This document shows, piece by piece, positions 11,460 through 23,313 of a stretch of 64,000 nt of DNA. Every line of letters starts with the position of its first letter. Position 1 is the stretch's first letter. The notes under the pieces were generated by a model that saw only the letters and a program-made list of their open reading frames with translations, was not told where the DNA came from and did not search any database. Source of the stretch: Acanthacorydalis orientalis (taxonomy: Eukaryota > Arthropoda > Insecta > Megaloptera > Corydalidae); assembly GCA_034766995.1 (NCBI GenBank), contig CM068323.1, forward strand, positions 3,706,967 through 3,770,966, read 5' to 3'. Both the position numbers and the translations under genes were made by a program.

Positions 11460-12640
11460 TCATTGAATGCCGCTGTTTTTTGTGTTGTTTGAGTTGTTTG
11501 AGCACTTATTTTAATAATAAAATGTGTAAATACATTAATAAAAGTATTTACCCTCAGAAGTTAAAGCTTTTTTCCACTTTTCTGGCTGAAATTGAATTCT
11601 GCGGCGAAAGAATGGTCTATCTTTTGAGCCAATCTATTCAGCAATCCAATTTTCAACTTGTCCTTAGTTATGGAATTGTGTATCTTCCAAAGAGTGCATC
11701 GATCGAAGTGTTGCATCGATCAGAACAGATGGTAATCGTTTTGAGACAGGCCCTGAGAATAAGATGGGTGCGGGAAAATCTCTGTTCGTGTTCCATCAGT
11801 GTTTGTTTCACGGTTATATCAACATGGTGCCGAGCATTGTTATGGAGAAAAATCACTTTTCGGCAATTTGATACAATTGATGATCATTTTTGAATCAAAT
11901 TATCATTCAAACGCTCCAATTGTTGTCTAGTACGTTCGGTGGTAATTGTTTCCTTCGGTTCCAACAGCTCATACTACACGAAACCCTCCATGTCCCACCA
12001 AATAGAGAGCATTTCTTTATGACCGTGCATGTTTCGCTCTGGTGTCGACGTTGATGGTTGGCCAGGATCAACGCATGATTTCTTGCGTTTTGGGTTGTCG
12101 AAATAGGTCCATTTTTCGTCGCTCCTCATCGGGATACACCACAAGAAACTCTTATTTTTATGCATTGCAAGCAAAGAAATCGAGATGTTTAAACGATTAA
12201 CAATGGTATTTTCGGTCAATTTATATGACAGCCATCTCCTTTCTTTCTGGATCTCTCTAGTGGCTTGGAAATGTCGTGAAATGGTTGATTTATCGACTTC
12301 GAGCTATTGAGCCAATCCTTTAAGTGTTTCAGAAAGGTTTTCTTTCAATAGAGCTTTCAGTTGTTCATTTTCAAACATTTTCGATTGATCTGGCCTTTGT
12401 TGCAAACGTCATAATCACCACTTTGAATCTTCGAAACCAATCTCTACATACTGTTTGCAATGCAACAGACTCATCATAAGTTTTCGCAAGCAATCTATGA
12501 GCTTCAGTTGCACTTTTTTCAAATCAAAGTAGTCTAGAAGTGCACATCAGAAAAACAACGTTCGCGTTCCATTTTAATTCGATTATAGAAAAGCAGTTGT
12601 GTAAACAAAGGATGGCGTCTGATGACTGAATTTTAATGGG
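11460..12640 (-). mobile_element. Decayed mariner (mellifera/cecropia-like)
   Basis: Minus-strand translation gives an HTH part MFENEQLKALLKENLSETLK (from about 12378), then the first catalytic region SDEKWTYFDNPKRKKS (about 12120), GQPSTSTPERNMHGHKEM, LSIWWDMEGF, and the second catalytic region FLHNNARHH (about 11855). At that second position the usual HDN Asp reads Asn, so catalysis would be lost even without the stops. The text further down no longer matches the third catalytic Asp. N-terminal sequence beyond 12400 is badly broken, and the start (MERER...) sits near 12570. Terminal inverted repeats were not found. A 95-bp piece of the same family is at 2305-2400. Confidence 0.75.
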
Positions 12641-12760
12641 AAATGTTCACACTTCAAAATGACATACGAGACATCAGTCACTGCCTACAGCATGCGCACC
12701 TAGATGCTGTGAAAACCTAGAGCCATCTACACTTGAACAGCGGCTTTCAATGTAACCTCC

Positions 12761-12765
<5 letters not shown>

Positions 12766-12858
<93 letters not shown>

Positions 12859-12860
12859 TA
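12766..12860. repeat. (TA)n then (TG)n microsatellite
   Basis: About 78 bases of TA followed by a short TG run. Confidence 0.95.
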
Positions 12861-13089
12861 GTATGTCTATATAATCAATTGCAAATCTAATTGCAATTAT
12901 GTAGAGTTGTTTGTAAAGTTGTAGAGTTGTTTTATAAAGTCGCAGATTTCGTTGTAGTCGTTATGATACCAAAATCATATTTTTTCATGAAAATATCCTG
13001 TAACTTCGGGTGTCATCGTTAATAATATTTAATGTAAAATCTGCTACCTATTTTCTTTCGTTCGTTTCTGGAAATTTTACGAAATGTAT

Positions 13090-13126
<37 letters not shown>

Positions 13127-13145
13127 TGTGTGTGCGTGTGTGTGT
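12861..13145. other. Spacer with short (TA)n/(TG)n
   Basis: No gene. A (TA)15 tract at about 13093-13124 and a TG-rich run to 13146 precede the foldback element. Confidence 0.5.
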
Positions 13146-13147
13146 AT

Positions 13148-13489
13148 GTCCTGGGAAAAGTCCGACTTTGCCCGGCCGCCATCAATCAAAGTCCGAAGTA
13201 GAACCTCTACTCAGGACTGTATACCTGTGCTTATCGGAGTGAAAACAGGTGTGGGTAAATGTGTGGATGGTGGACAGTGACGATGGAGGTAAAGGTGAGG
13301 ATGATGATTGAGGTGGTAGTGGTGGAGGTGAAATTAGTCAATGTGAGGGTAGTGGAAGTGAAGGTAGTGGAGGAGTTGAGAGTGGTGATGAGGATGATCT
13401 AATTTAAATTTTATAAATCAGGATATATATTGACCAGTCAAAGTCGGACTTTGACTGACGGCGGCCGGGGAAAGTCGAACTTTGCAGAT
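13148..13489. mobile_element. Foldback element with about 45-bp inverted ends
   Basis: The left end (about 13154-13198) and right end (about 13438-13486) are inverted copies of each other. Both contain AAGTCCGACTTT-type text and a GGCCGCC block. The interior (13240-13400) is G-rich and strongly strand-asymmetric, made of imperfect GGTGGA/GGTAGT/GATGAT trinucleotide-like repeats. No transposase is present. This is a non-autonomous inverted-repeat element. A target duplication could not be identified because both sides are microsatellite. Confidence 0.65.
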
Positions 13490-13493
13490 AACA

Positions 13494-13555
<62 letters not shown>

Positions 13556-13572
13556 ATATAGATAGATAGAGA
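13490..13572. repeat. (TC)n(TA)n compound microsatellite
   Basis: About 13 TC units, about 13 TA units, then GATAGATAGA. Confidence 0.95.
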
Positions 13573-14235
13573 GACAGTAATAAAAGTAATTAAAAGAAAA
13601 ATGTTCATCAATAATTCAACATGTATTTTATAACATCGGACGATCATCATACAAAGTAATTTCAAACGCAGTAACCACCTCGCGTTTATCGAAACTATAA
13701 AACCGTGCGCACGATTTCCCCTACACCTCATATCAGTATTCCAACCTATTCAAAACTATTCCAACAAGTCATTGTTTCAAGATATTTATCGGCACATAAA
13801 AGAGCGAAATTACTTAAGAACAATAAAACTGTGTATGTAAAAAATACGTACGCAAAATCGTAAATGGAATAATTAATAACGTTTCGCGATGAATAATTCA
13901 AGCGGTAAAATGTACTTGAATTTCACAATTGCAACAACTGAGTGACTTTTGTTTTTTTGTTGTTGCTGCTGCTGCTCTTCGAATAGTTGACAAAATTTTC
14001 GTTTCTTTCGTTTGATCGACACGAACTTTGCAACAACATGTTGAGTTTGTATTTTCCATGAACACATTTGGACCGATGGATTTTTTCTACTCTGACTATT
14101 CGAAATGAAAAAAAGTACAAAGAAAAATTCAGACACTGACTAAATTTACGTTCACAAATTAATTCTTTTCATAGTCATATAAAATACAGCTATTATTGGT
14201 GTAATAAATCATGCTTGATTATAATCCACATCAGG
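13573..14235. other. No recognisable gene
   Basis: Near-average composition. Minus-strand frames at 13873-14136 contain a Gln-rich stretch created by a short TTG/CTG repeat (about 13957-13977). There is no family match. Confidence 0.4.
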
Positions 14236-14298
14236 GAAGGATCTGTACATAGGGGGGAGAGAACGATGTTATAATTTTTGGGCCCCCCTTAATATATA

Positions 14299-14392
<94 letters not shown>

Positions 14393-14546
14393 AATTTATA
14401 TATTTCCATGGCGGGAGGGGCAAAAACTATCACATCGTTCCTCTCTCCGATGTACAGTAGGGCAACGATGCTATAATTTTTGGGCCTCCATGAATATGTA
14501 TATATATATATATATATATGCATGTATATATATATATATATATGCA

Positions 14547-14583
<37 letters not shown>

Positions 14584-14703
14584 TTAAATATTTTCATGGG
14601 GGCCTAAAAATTATCACATCGTTACCCTCTCCGATGTACAGGGAGGCAACGAAATTATAATTTTTCGACCGCCATGAATATATATGTATATACATATTTA
14701 CAC

Positions 14704-14756
<53 letters not shown>

Positions 14757-14792
14757 TATGTGTATATATATTTGCTATATTCATGGGGGGGT
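14236..14792. repeat. Palindromic tandem units separated by (TA)n
   Basis: Two complete palindromes of about 105 bases (about 14395-14505 and 14588-14690) consist of a left arm with TCATGGGGGCC...ATCACATCGTT, a short centre CCGATGTACAG, and a right arm that is its reverse complement. Half units lie at 14241-14295 (right arm) and 14778-14792 (left arm, cut by the Tc1 segment). Long TA tracts separate the units. Each unit could form a long hairpin. Confidence 0.85.
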
Positions 14793-15330
14793 TCAAATTT
14801 CGTTACCCGCTGTGAAGCGTGGGGGTGGCAGAATAATTGTGTAGTGTTGAATGGCAGTATCTGGCGTAGGAGATCTTGTTTTTCATCGATGGGATAATGG
14901 ATAAGTTGGTTTATATAAATATTTTGAAAAATAACCTGAAAAAAGCGCTGAAAAGCTGGGTCTTGAAAGTGATTTCTACTTTCAACATAACAATGACCCT
15001 TCAGCACACAGCCTACTTAATAAACGAATAGACTTTGTATAACACCCTCCGCATACCCTTAACACCACCACAATCTCCTGATTTAAATGCGATTGAACAT
15101 TTGTGGGATATACTGGATAGGAAGATCAGAGAACATAATATAACTAATAAATTTCAATTAAATGAAGTGATCGTACGCGAATGGAGAAATGTAAATCCGG
15201 AAGTGACGTACAAGTTAATTTTTTTCATGCAAAATGGATTAAAAGAAGTAATAAGGAGGAACGGTTTACTAATTAATTTCAAGTTTTCTGAAAATACTTA
15301 TTAGTGAAATTCGAATTACTACAAGGTGTG
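14793..15330 (+). mobile_element. Tc1-like transposon fossil, copy 2 (empty MITE site)
   Basis: Matches the catalytic half of the 3.8-5.6-kb Tc1. The C-terminal frame (15035-15304) contains SPDLNAIEHLWDILDRKIRE with the catalytic Glu, then a stop at TAG (15302-15304). The second Asp region reads FQHNND, an Asp-to-Asn change compared with copy 1. The 5' half is absent, cut at the palindromic (TA)n block. TTAA at 15017-15020 is the uninterrupted target of the MITE found in copy 1. It is non-functional. Confidence 0.85.
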
Positions 15331-15937
15331 CCAATACTTTTTTCGCGAAAAAACGAGACTATTTTAATTTTTCGTACCGTCGTACGTTTCTCTGTTTTTC
15401 TCTTATTTTTATTTGATGTAGGGTAAATGTACTAATGAGTGGACACGTCCCAATACCTGGACATTGATGTAATGATCAATAAATATTAAGCTAATATGGT
15501 AACTAGGGAAACAAATCTGGTTGATTTGCATTCCTTGAGAATTTGGTCATACGTTTTCATATATATTTCAATAATACTTTTGTTCAAAATATTTTAATAA
15601 TTGAATTGTAACATTCAAACTCATATTGCGTTTCATTAATTTCGTTAAGATATGACTGAGGAAAACGCATAACTTATTTAAAAGATAAATATTAAAATAT
15701 AAGGTATTTTTACATTATGAAAAAGTTTTAGCTTACCGAAAATACTCCAAAAAAATGTTTAAAAAAATTAGAATTTTAATAATATTTGTTATTTAAAAAT
15801 TAAAATTTCTTTGAATTGGTACATGAAAATAGTCACTTCCTGATAACTGACCGCCTGTCCAGAAACTTAGCTAGTCATAATTTTGACTACTTACATGTTT
15901 GTACTAATACCTGACCACGACGCGTGACAGCTTCTAA

Positions 15938-16255
15938 ACTTCATGTAAACATTCAATGGTCGAACAGACTAAAAATTTGAACTTCTGCACCTAAATTAAC
16001 CGTTAATTCAACATCGAGGTCGCAAACTCTTTTATCGATTAGAACTCTCTAAAAAAATTACGCTGTTATCCCTAAGGTAACTTAATCTTTTAATCATTGT
16101 TAATGGATCATATACTCATAAATAAATGTTTTTATTATATAAAGTTTACTTAATTTATTTTGTCAGTCCAATACAATAATTTATAAAATAAAAACTTATA
16201 TTTAAGTAAAATATTATTTAATTATTAATTATCAAGATCTGTAAGGTCTTATTGC
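15938..16255 (-). pseudogene. NUMT of mitochondrial 16S rRNA, copy 2
   Basis: The same 16S-like region as 6084-6400. It is closer to the functional sequence: it keeps ACGCTGTTATCCCTAAGGTA near 16062-16081 and a GTCGAACAGAC stretch near 15960. Antisense on the plus strand. It was duplicated together with its Tc1 flank after insertion into the nucleus. Confidence 0.88.
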
Positions 16256-16589
16256 AGCATTTACCACAATGAAATTTGAAAGTATTTGATATTGTTTACA
16301 ACCGTTATTAATATATTTAATTAACATATGTATGTGTGTATTCAGTTTTATGCGCTTTTATAAAAAGTTTTAATACGTTTTGCTAAACATAACTTCAACA
16401 TTTTTCATCATATTTAAAACTCTTAAAACTGTGCATTTAGTCAAATAGATCTGGTTGTGAAATATTTCATCGGAGTAGACAATTTAATCCTGGTTGAGGG
16501 ATGGAAGGAGGTTTGTTTCGAGTATAATTACACTTTTATGAACTGTCTAAAGTATTTGATATTGTTTACAACGGTGATTAATCTTTGAA

Positions 16590-16855
16590 ATGATGATTTT
16601 ACTAATTTTTTATGCAGTCTGCGATATCCAGACATACAATCCTAAACTCACGTTGGAATTTAAACGCTCGTTCAGAATTTGTGTCATTTACAAGTAAATG
16701 ATTTTCCAATTTATTGCAAACTTGAACACCTTCTCGAATTATATTTGCAGTGAAAGGTACAAGTTTTTCTTCCGCTTCACTATCGTTTTCTGGATCTTCG
16801 ACGATATCTGAAGATATACCAATAATATCATCCTCACTTAAGGAATTAAGGAATT
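16590..16855 (-). mobile_element. Tigger/pogo transposase C-terminal fragment
   Basis: The minus strand reads EDDIIGISSDIVEDPENDSE, then VQVCNKLENHLLVND and NSERAFKFQREF. The same order occurs on the plus strand at 40.96-41.28 kb, so both belong to one Tigger-like family (acidic linker plus C-terminal tail). No catalytic part is present. Confidence 0.7.
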
Positions 16856-16978
16856 ATAATTTAAACAGTACAAAACAGACACTTTAAATTAAAGAATATA
16901 AATTTAAAAAATATAACATTTTAAATTGAAAATGTTTAAACAACATGCATTTCACACACACATATCTCTCTCTCCTTT

Positions 16979-16979
<1 letters not shown>

Positions 16980-17024
<45 letters not shown>

Positions 17025-17034
17025 AACATTGCAT

Positions 17035-17100
<66 letters not shown>
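16980..17100. repeat. Two (TA)n microsatellites
   Basis: TA tracts at about 16981-17019 and 17041-17096, separated by AAAGCAAACATTGCATACACATAC. Confidence 0.95.
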
Positions 17101-17101
<1 letters not shown>

Positions 17102-17304
17102 CAACATAATTTAAACAGTCCAAAATAGAAAATTTTAAATTAAAAAACATAAATTTTAACAAATATAACGAATAAAATTTAAATTTTTTAAACAACGTGC
17201 ATCTCATATATGTATATACAACGGGGAAATCCCGAATTTGCATGAAATATGCACCGCACAACTTCAAAACCGCATTAAAAAGATAGGCTTAAAAACAGAC
17301 TCGA

Positions 17305-17323
17305 CTATATGTATATATACATA

Positions 17324-17362
<39 letters not shown>

Positions 17363-17390
17363 GTATATGTATATATATATATATATGTAG
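17305..17390. repeat. (TA)n with TG/AC interruptions
   Basis: Imperfect TA tract. Confidence 0.85.
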
Positions 17391-17924
17391 AAATATTCAA
17401 ATTGTTAAAAATTTATATCTAATTCATTCTTTTTTTCTTACAGGTAAGCCATACAAGCATCAATCAATATTTAGCGGTAAGAATGTTGTGTGTTTAATTT
17501 AATATCAACATTATTATAATTATTCTCCATATATTATAATATCTAGAGAATAATATATATTCTCTAATTATTCTCAATATTATTCTCTTATTTGATAACA
17601 TTTTTGCTTATAGTAACATTGAACTTAACTTTAAAATCTCATTATAACCAACTATGTTCTTTCTTCTCGACGACCTCTAATTGTATTATAAATGACAAGT
17701 TCAGCCTCAATAAATTTCCAAATATCACATCCTTTCTCTGCAAACTGCATAATTGAAATGATCATTCGTGATATAATAAGGTTTGCTCTTTTTGTAAACA
17801 AATAGTTCAAAGCTGTTCGTTTACACACTCTCTGCTAAACAGGCGTTATTTGTTTCGTTTTTGTTTTTCCTGTCTCATTCTCATTTCATTTTTGTTATTC
17901 CGCAACAATTGAAACGATTGATTG
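17391..17924. other. AT-rich DNA, no gene
   Basis: Contains a local AT palindrome cluster (17520-17590). No coding or RNA gene seen. Confidence 0.4.
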
Positions 17925-18155
17925 TAAATTTAGTAACCCGTCAATTTGACGGACTTTCGTAAAAACAGGTTAACAACATATAGAAATAAGAAAATGTAAG
18001 TCTTTCGGATAAAATGAGTGGAGATATATATTCACTACATTATATCATTAAAAACCAATATATAATGACTAGAAAATAATATTTACATGCTTGGAATTTT
18101 TAAGCATGAAATCAGAAACCCGTCAAATTGACGGGTTCCGTAAATCTAGTGTTAA
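17925..18155. repeat. Short inverted pair around CCCGTCAATTTGACGG palindromes
   Basis: The palindromic text CCCGTCAATTTGACGG occurs at about 17938 and, inverted, CCCGTCAAATTGACGGG at about 18119. Outer text also pairs: GTAAATTTAGTAACCC at the left, and GGGTTCCGTAAATCTAG followed by TGTTAA at the right. The 3' TTAA and repeated-palindrome end resemble small piggyBac-type MITEs, but a left TTAA is not visible. No coding sequence. Confidence 0.4.
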
Positions 18156-19030
18156 GTACCAACTGTGTAACAGCATACCACGGCTGAGCAAGTTCTTTTT
18201 TCTTCAAATTCACGTCGAATAAACTAATGCTTTTTGTTAGCCTACTTGTGTTTCATTTGAAAAATCTTCATCTTAGCGCATACCTGTGTAACTCAACAAA
18301 TTCTGAACAAAAATACAGTTCACTCATTATTACTATTATTTTAATCAAAATTCTGTACAGTAAGGGATCAGTTTCTATTGCATCGCATTATTTAGAAATC
18401 TCTATTTTTTGGCTCTTAATTTCATTCACTGTCGAATATCCTCATTCACATAAACAGGAAGTAGTGAATAAGAGGAAATGGAAGTAAAGAATGTGTGACT
18501 ATAAAGAAGAGAATTGTAAAGAAATTTTCACGACACATCGGTTTGGGAAACCGATCATTATATTCTGTTATTGTATTCTGTTTTATTTTTTCTTGCCTGT
18601 ATAATCCACAAGGGTTGATAATTTAAAGAAATGTAAAATTTCCAGCATACTTTATGGACTGTGGATTGAAGAAAGAATTAATTTATTAGAGTGAATTCAG
18701 CCAATGTAATATAAACACTGTTTTCTAACTGAGAATCGTTTGTATACACCGTCAATCTGTCAGTACGAACATTCTAAACTTGTTTATATAATCGTTGATA
18801 TCCCGATTGAAAAATAAAATCGAAAGAGACGACGCTCGAACATTTTATGCACGGTGCGTTGTACCCTCACACACCGGCCGACATACAAATCATTCGCAGC
18901 AGCGATGAAGCACTGTTAGCGCTTTCGAGGTTAGTTCCGAACGGTGGCCCACACACATGACTCAGCCGCACAGTGCTCTCTGGCGTGCGAGTAAAAGTAA
19001 AGACACAATGGCACACGCGGCCTCGCATTC
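18156..19030. other. No recognisable gene; GC-richer stretch at 18830-19030
   Basis: A plus frame at 18227-18487 has no family match. The last 200 bases are notably richer in G+C and CpG than the surroundings. They may be unique host sequence, but no start, splice or RNA feature can be supported. Confidence 0.35.
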
Positions 19031-19267
19031 TTTCCAAAAGAGTGCATGACCTCCAAATGGATTATTTCGTTACATGATAAAAATTCATACCCTGTAGTAA
19101 TATCTCACCCACACCACATATGATGATAATATAAGTGCTGACTGACAGCGCTGAGGCATATCCGACGTCTGTCTCGCACGGCGTCGATTTGCAATTCTGC
19201 ATGCGTTGTATGTTTAGTTCTGAATAAAAATAAATATTATACGTATGTACGCATACACACAATCCAT

Positions 19268-20010
19268 ATACAGGGTATGGAGAAAAAAAACCTCACAGAT
19301 TTTAAAGGTGAACGAAACAGTTATGGTGAATGCTGTTCAAAAATTTATTACATAATCGAAAAGTGCATGGAGTACAGTTTATTTTCAATTGATTTTGAAT
19401 ATAATATCGTCCAGATGGTGACAAATCATTCACGATACAAATTTGTAGTCGATTTCTGAAGATTCGTATCACTCGGTGGATCATTTCCGGTGTTATCGAT
19501 GCAAGTTCGTGACATATGGCAGTCTTCAATTTATTAATGGCTACTGGTCGATATTTGTAGATGTTAGCTTTCAGACAGGCCCAGAGAAAAGAGTCACAAG
19601 GAACAAAATGGAGTGAATGTGTCAACCAACCAACGTCATCACGTAACGAGATCATGTACCCTGGAAACAGTTCTCTCAAAATTTTCATTGATCTGCTCAC
19701 TGTGTGAGCGATGGCTCCATTTTGTTGAAATCACACATCCGAATTTTCAAGTTCGGTGAGTTTCGGTTTCAGGAAGGTCCGTACAACCTCCACATGCCGT
19801 TGGGAATTTACTGTAACTGTTTGGACTTCCTCCCTAATAAACTAAGAGTCATAAACAACAAAATCTGTAAAAGCGCGCCAAATAATGACACATTACCTGT
19901 GCAGAGGCCGTCATGAACCTGATGAGGATTGTTTTCCGCCCAGTAACGAAAATTCTGCTTGTTGTAGAATGAAAGTGAGACAAAATGGAAAGTGACAAAT
20001 GGAACAGACA
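19268..20010 (-). mobile_element. Tc1/mariner-superfamily transposase fossil
   Basis: Minus-strand order, from high to low coordinate: RYWAENNPHQVHDGLCTGNV (about 19945), then a broken part with QQNGAIAHTV (the second catalytic region, about 19715, where the usual Asp is changed), LRELFPGYMIS, PCDSFLWACLKANIYKYRP, and ITPEMIHRVIRIFRNRLQ (about 19500). This is the catalytic domain and tail of a transposase group common in arthropods. Stops and frame changes inactivate it. The 3' non-coding end (19268-19375) is the source of the tandem core at 34.0-34.7 kb. Confidence 0.75.
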
Positions 20011-20056
20011 AATGGAAGTGAGATGAATCGTTTATTTAAGTGATGAATCGTTTATT

Positions 20057-20976
20057 AATGATCAAAATATACACTTATGAGAGCAACTAAGCAACGTCTA
20101 ATTAGCATGACGTTTCAGCTACGACTGCTGTACTCACAATCTTCAAATTTAATAATCTTCGGCAACTCTTTCGTCTCACAAGGGGAGGATACGACCACGG
20201 AAAATTGAGTTTAGGACCAAACTTTATATAATAATAGGATATCCCAAAGGTATTAATATAGTAACGTATCAGCTCGCACTATCTAGCCATTTTCGAAAAA
20301 AAAGCTCCAAGGTTTCCGCATCTTATAAGAGAAATATTTTCCTTAGTAGTCAATTAGCTTGATAGCTACGATAACGCTCAGTTTTTACATGTCGGAGGTT
20401 TCAGGTCGACACTCGAGGTCTATGTCGTCTTGTTTTTTCTTCACCTGAATAATTATTTAATGGATTTAATGCATTGTATTAAAAAAAATTATTTAAATAA
20501 GATAAAAATAATATTTTTTTGCAGTATTTCTTCAAAAAATGCTCTTTTTTAAATTTTTACAATTTTGTTTCATAAAATGATTTTTCACAAATTTGGTTTA
20601 ATTTTTTGCATTATTTTGCAAACATGTTCGATCTTAAAGTGTCCATGTGCTATATTCCACGGAATATTGTATATAGAGAAAGGTATTATAAAATTCTTTT
20701 ATGGATACACCACGTGATCACTAACGGAATCATGTACCATCCTTATATCCTCCCCTTGTCAGTTCTGTAACATACACTTACACATACGTTTATTAGTCTA
20801 CATATACACATGCCCAATTCGACACCGAGGATGATGTAAAACCATAAAAATTAGCATAAGAAACAAACAAAAATTATCAATAATCAGTTATCAAATATTC
20901 TGGAATAAATGCTTGAGAATTCTAAAATACCGCAGTCAATTTAAATAACAATCAAAATGTATGAAGTCAGTTATCG

Positions 20977-21059
<83 letters not shown>

Positions 21060-21701
21060 TCTTATTAATAGGAACGGGTAAAATATTCTGATTGGGAAAA
21101 TATATTCAAGAACTCAAATAAAATCCAAGAGAAAAAAAAATGATCATCTATTGTATAATTAAAATATTTTATTATGAGAGCAGCTAAGCAACGTCTAATT
21201 AGCATGATGCTTCAGCTACGACTGCTGTGCTCGCAATTTTTACACTCAATAATCATCGGCAACTCTGACTGTCGCAGTTCTATCACACACATGCATCTAC
21301 TAGATTACCCATACACATACTCAATTCGACACCGAAGATTATGTAAACACCATAAAAATTAGCATAAAGAACAATCAAAAATTATCAACAATCAGTTATG
21401 GAACATTCTTGAATAAATGCTTGAAAATTCTAAAATACTGCAGTCAATATAAATGACAATCAAAATAGATCAACAGTCGGTTTTTTTGAAAATTTTACCT
21501 AGAAAAACTCGCATGGACAATAATAAAAATTTCCAAAATACAACACACCACTCACAATATTTTAGAGCGGATAAATACCGGCAACGGTAATGGTACCGCA
21601 ATAGGACTGTTAACATACCGGCCACACAGGCCCTGTACCATACTCTAGTATCAATAAAATTTATTTTTATTTTATTTATATCAACAGTCAGTTATCGAAC
21701 A

Positions 21702-21792
<91 letters not shown>

Positions 21793-22223
21793 TCTTATTA
21801 ATAAGAACGGGTAAAATATTCTGTTTGGGAAAGTATATTCAAGAAGTCAAATAAAATCCAAGAGCAAAAACATGATCATTTATTATATGATTAAAAAGAT
21901 ACACACCTATGAGAGCAACTAAGCATCATCTAATTAGCATGATGGTTCAACTACGACTGCTGTGCTCGCATCCATACACTCAATACTCATTGGCAACTCT
22001 TTTGGCTGCCGCAGTTCTATCAAACACATTCATCTACTAGTCTACACGTACACATTCTCAATTCGACACTGAGGATGATCTAAACAACATAAAAATTAGC
22101 ATAAGAAACAATCCAAAATTATCAACAATCAGTTATTGAACATTCTTGAATAAATGCTTGAGAATTCATAAAATAATGCTGTCAATATGAATAACAATCA
22201 AAATATATCAAGTCAGTTATCGA

Positions 22224-22304
<81 letters not shown>

Positions 22305-22724
22305 GAAACGGGTAAAATATTTTGATTGAGTAAATGCATCCAAGAACTCAAATAAAAACCAAGAGCAAAAAAATGATCATTTATTATATAATCAAAAAGA
22401 TACACACCTATGAGAGCAGCTAGCAACATCTAATTAGCATAATGCTTCAGCTACGACTCCTGTGCTCGCAATCTTCACTCTCAATAGTCATCGGCAACTC
22501 TTTTCGCTGTCGAAGTTCTATCACACACATTCATCTACTAGTCTACACGTACACATTCTCAATTCGACACTGAGGATGATCTAAACAACATAAAAATTAG
22601 CATAAGAAACAATCCAAAATTATCAACAATCAGTTATTGAACATTCTTGAATAAATGCTTGAGAATTCTTAAAATAATGCTGTCAATATGAATAACAATC
22701 AAAATATATCAAGTCAGTTATCGA

Positions 22725-22803
<79 letters not shown>

Positions 22804-23263
22804 GAAACGGGTAAAATATTTTGATTGGGTAAATACATCCAAGAACTCAAATAAAAACCAAGAGCAAAAAATGATCATTTATTATATAATCAAAAATAAT
22901 GCTTCAGCTACGACTGCTGTGCTCGCAATCTTCACACTCAGTAATCATCGGCAACTATTTTGGCTGTCGCAGTTCTATAACACACATTCATCTACTAGTC
23001 TACACATACACGTGCTCAATTCGACACCGGGGATGATGTAAACACCTTAAAAATTAGCATAAGAAACAATCAAAAATTATCAACAATCAGTTATTGAACA
23101 TTCTTGAACAAATGTTTGAGAATACTTAAAATAATGCTGTCAATATAAATAACAATCAAAATATATCAAGTCAATTATCGAACACACACATCCACACACA
23201 TATTCACACACATGTACACACACATACACACATGTACACACACATACACACACACACACACAC

Positions 23264-23313
<50 letters not shown>

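Larger units (their letters stand above)
14793..16550. repeat. Segmental duplicate, copy 2 (Tc1 + mitochondrial 16S)
   Basis: The partner of 4228-6690, colinear apart from the MITE. The shared text ends at about 16548, beyond which this copy continues into Tigger debris while copy 1 continues differently. Confidence 0.85.
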
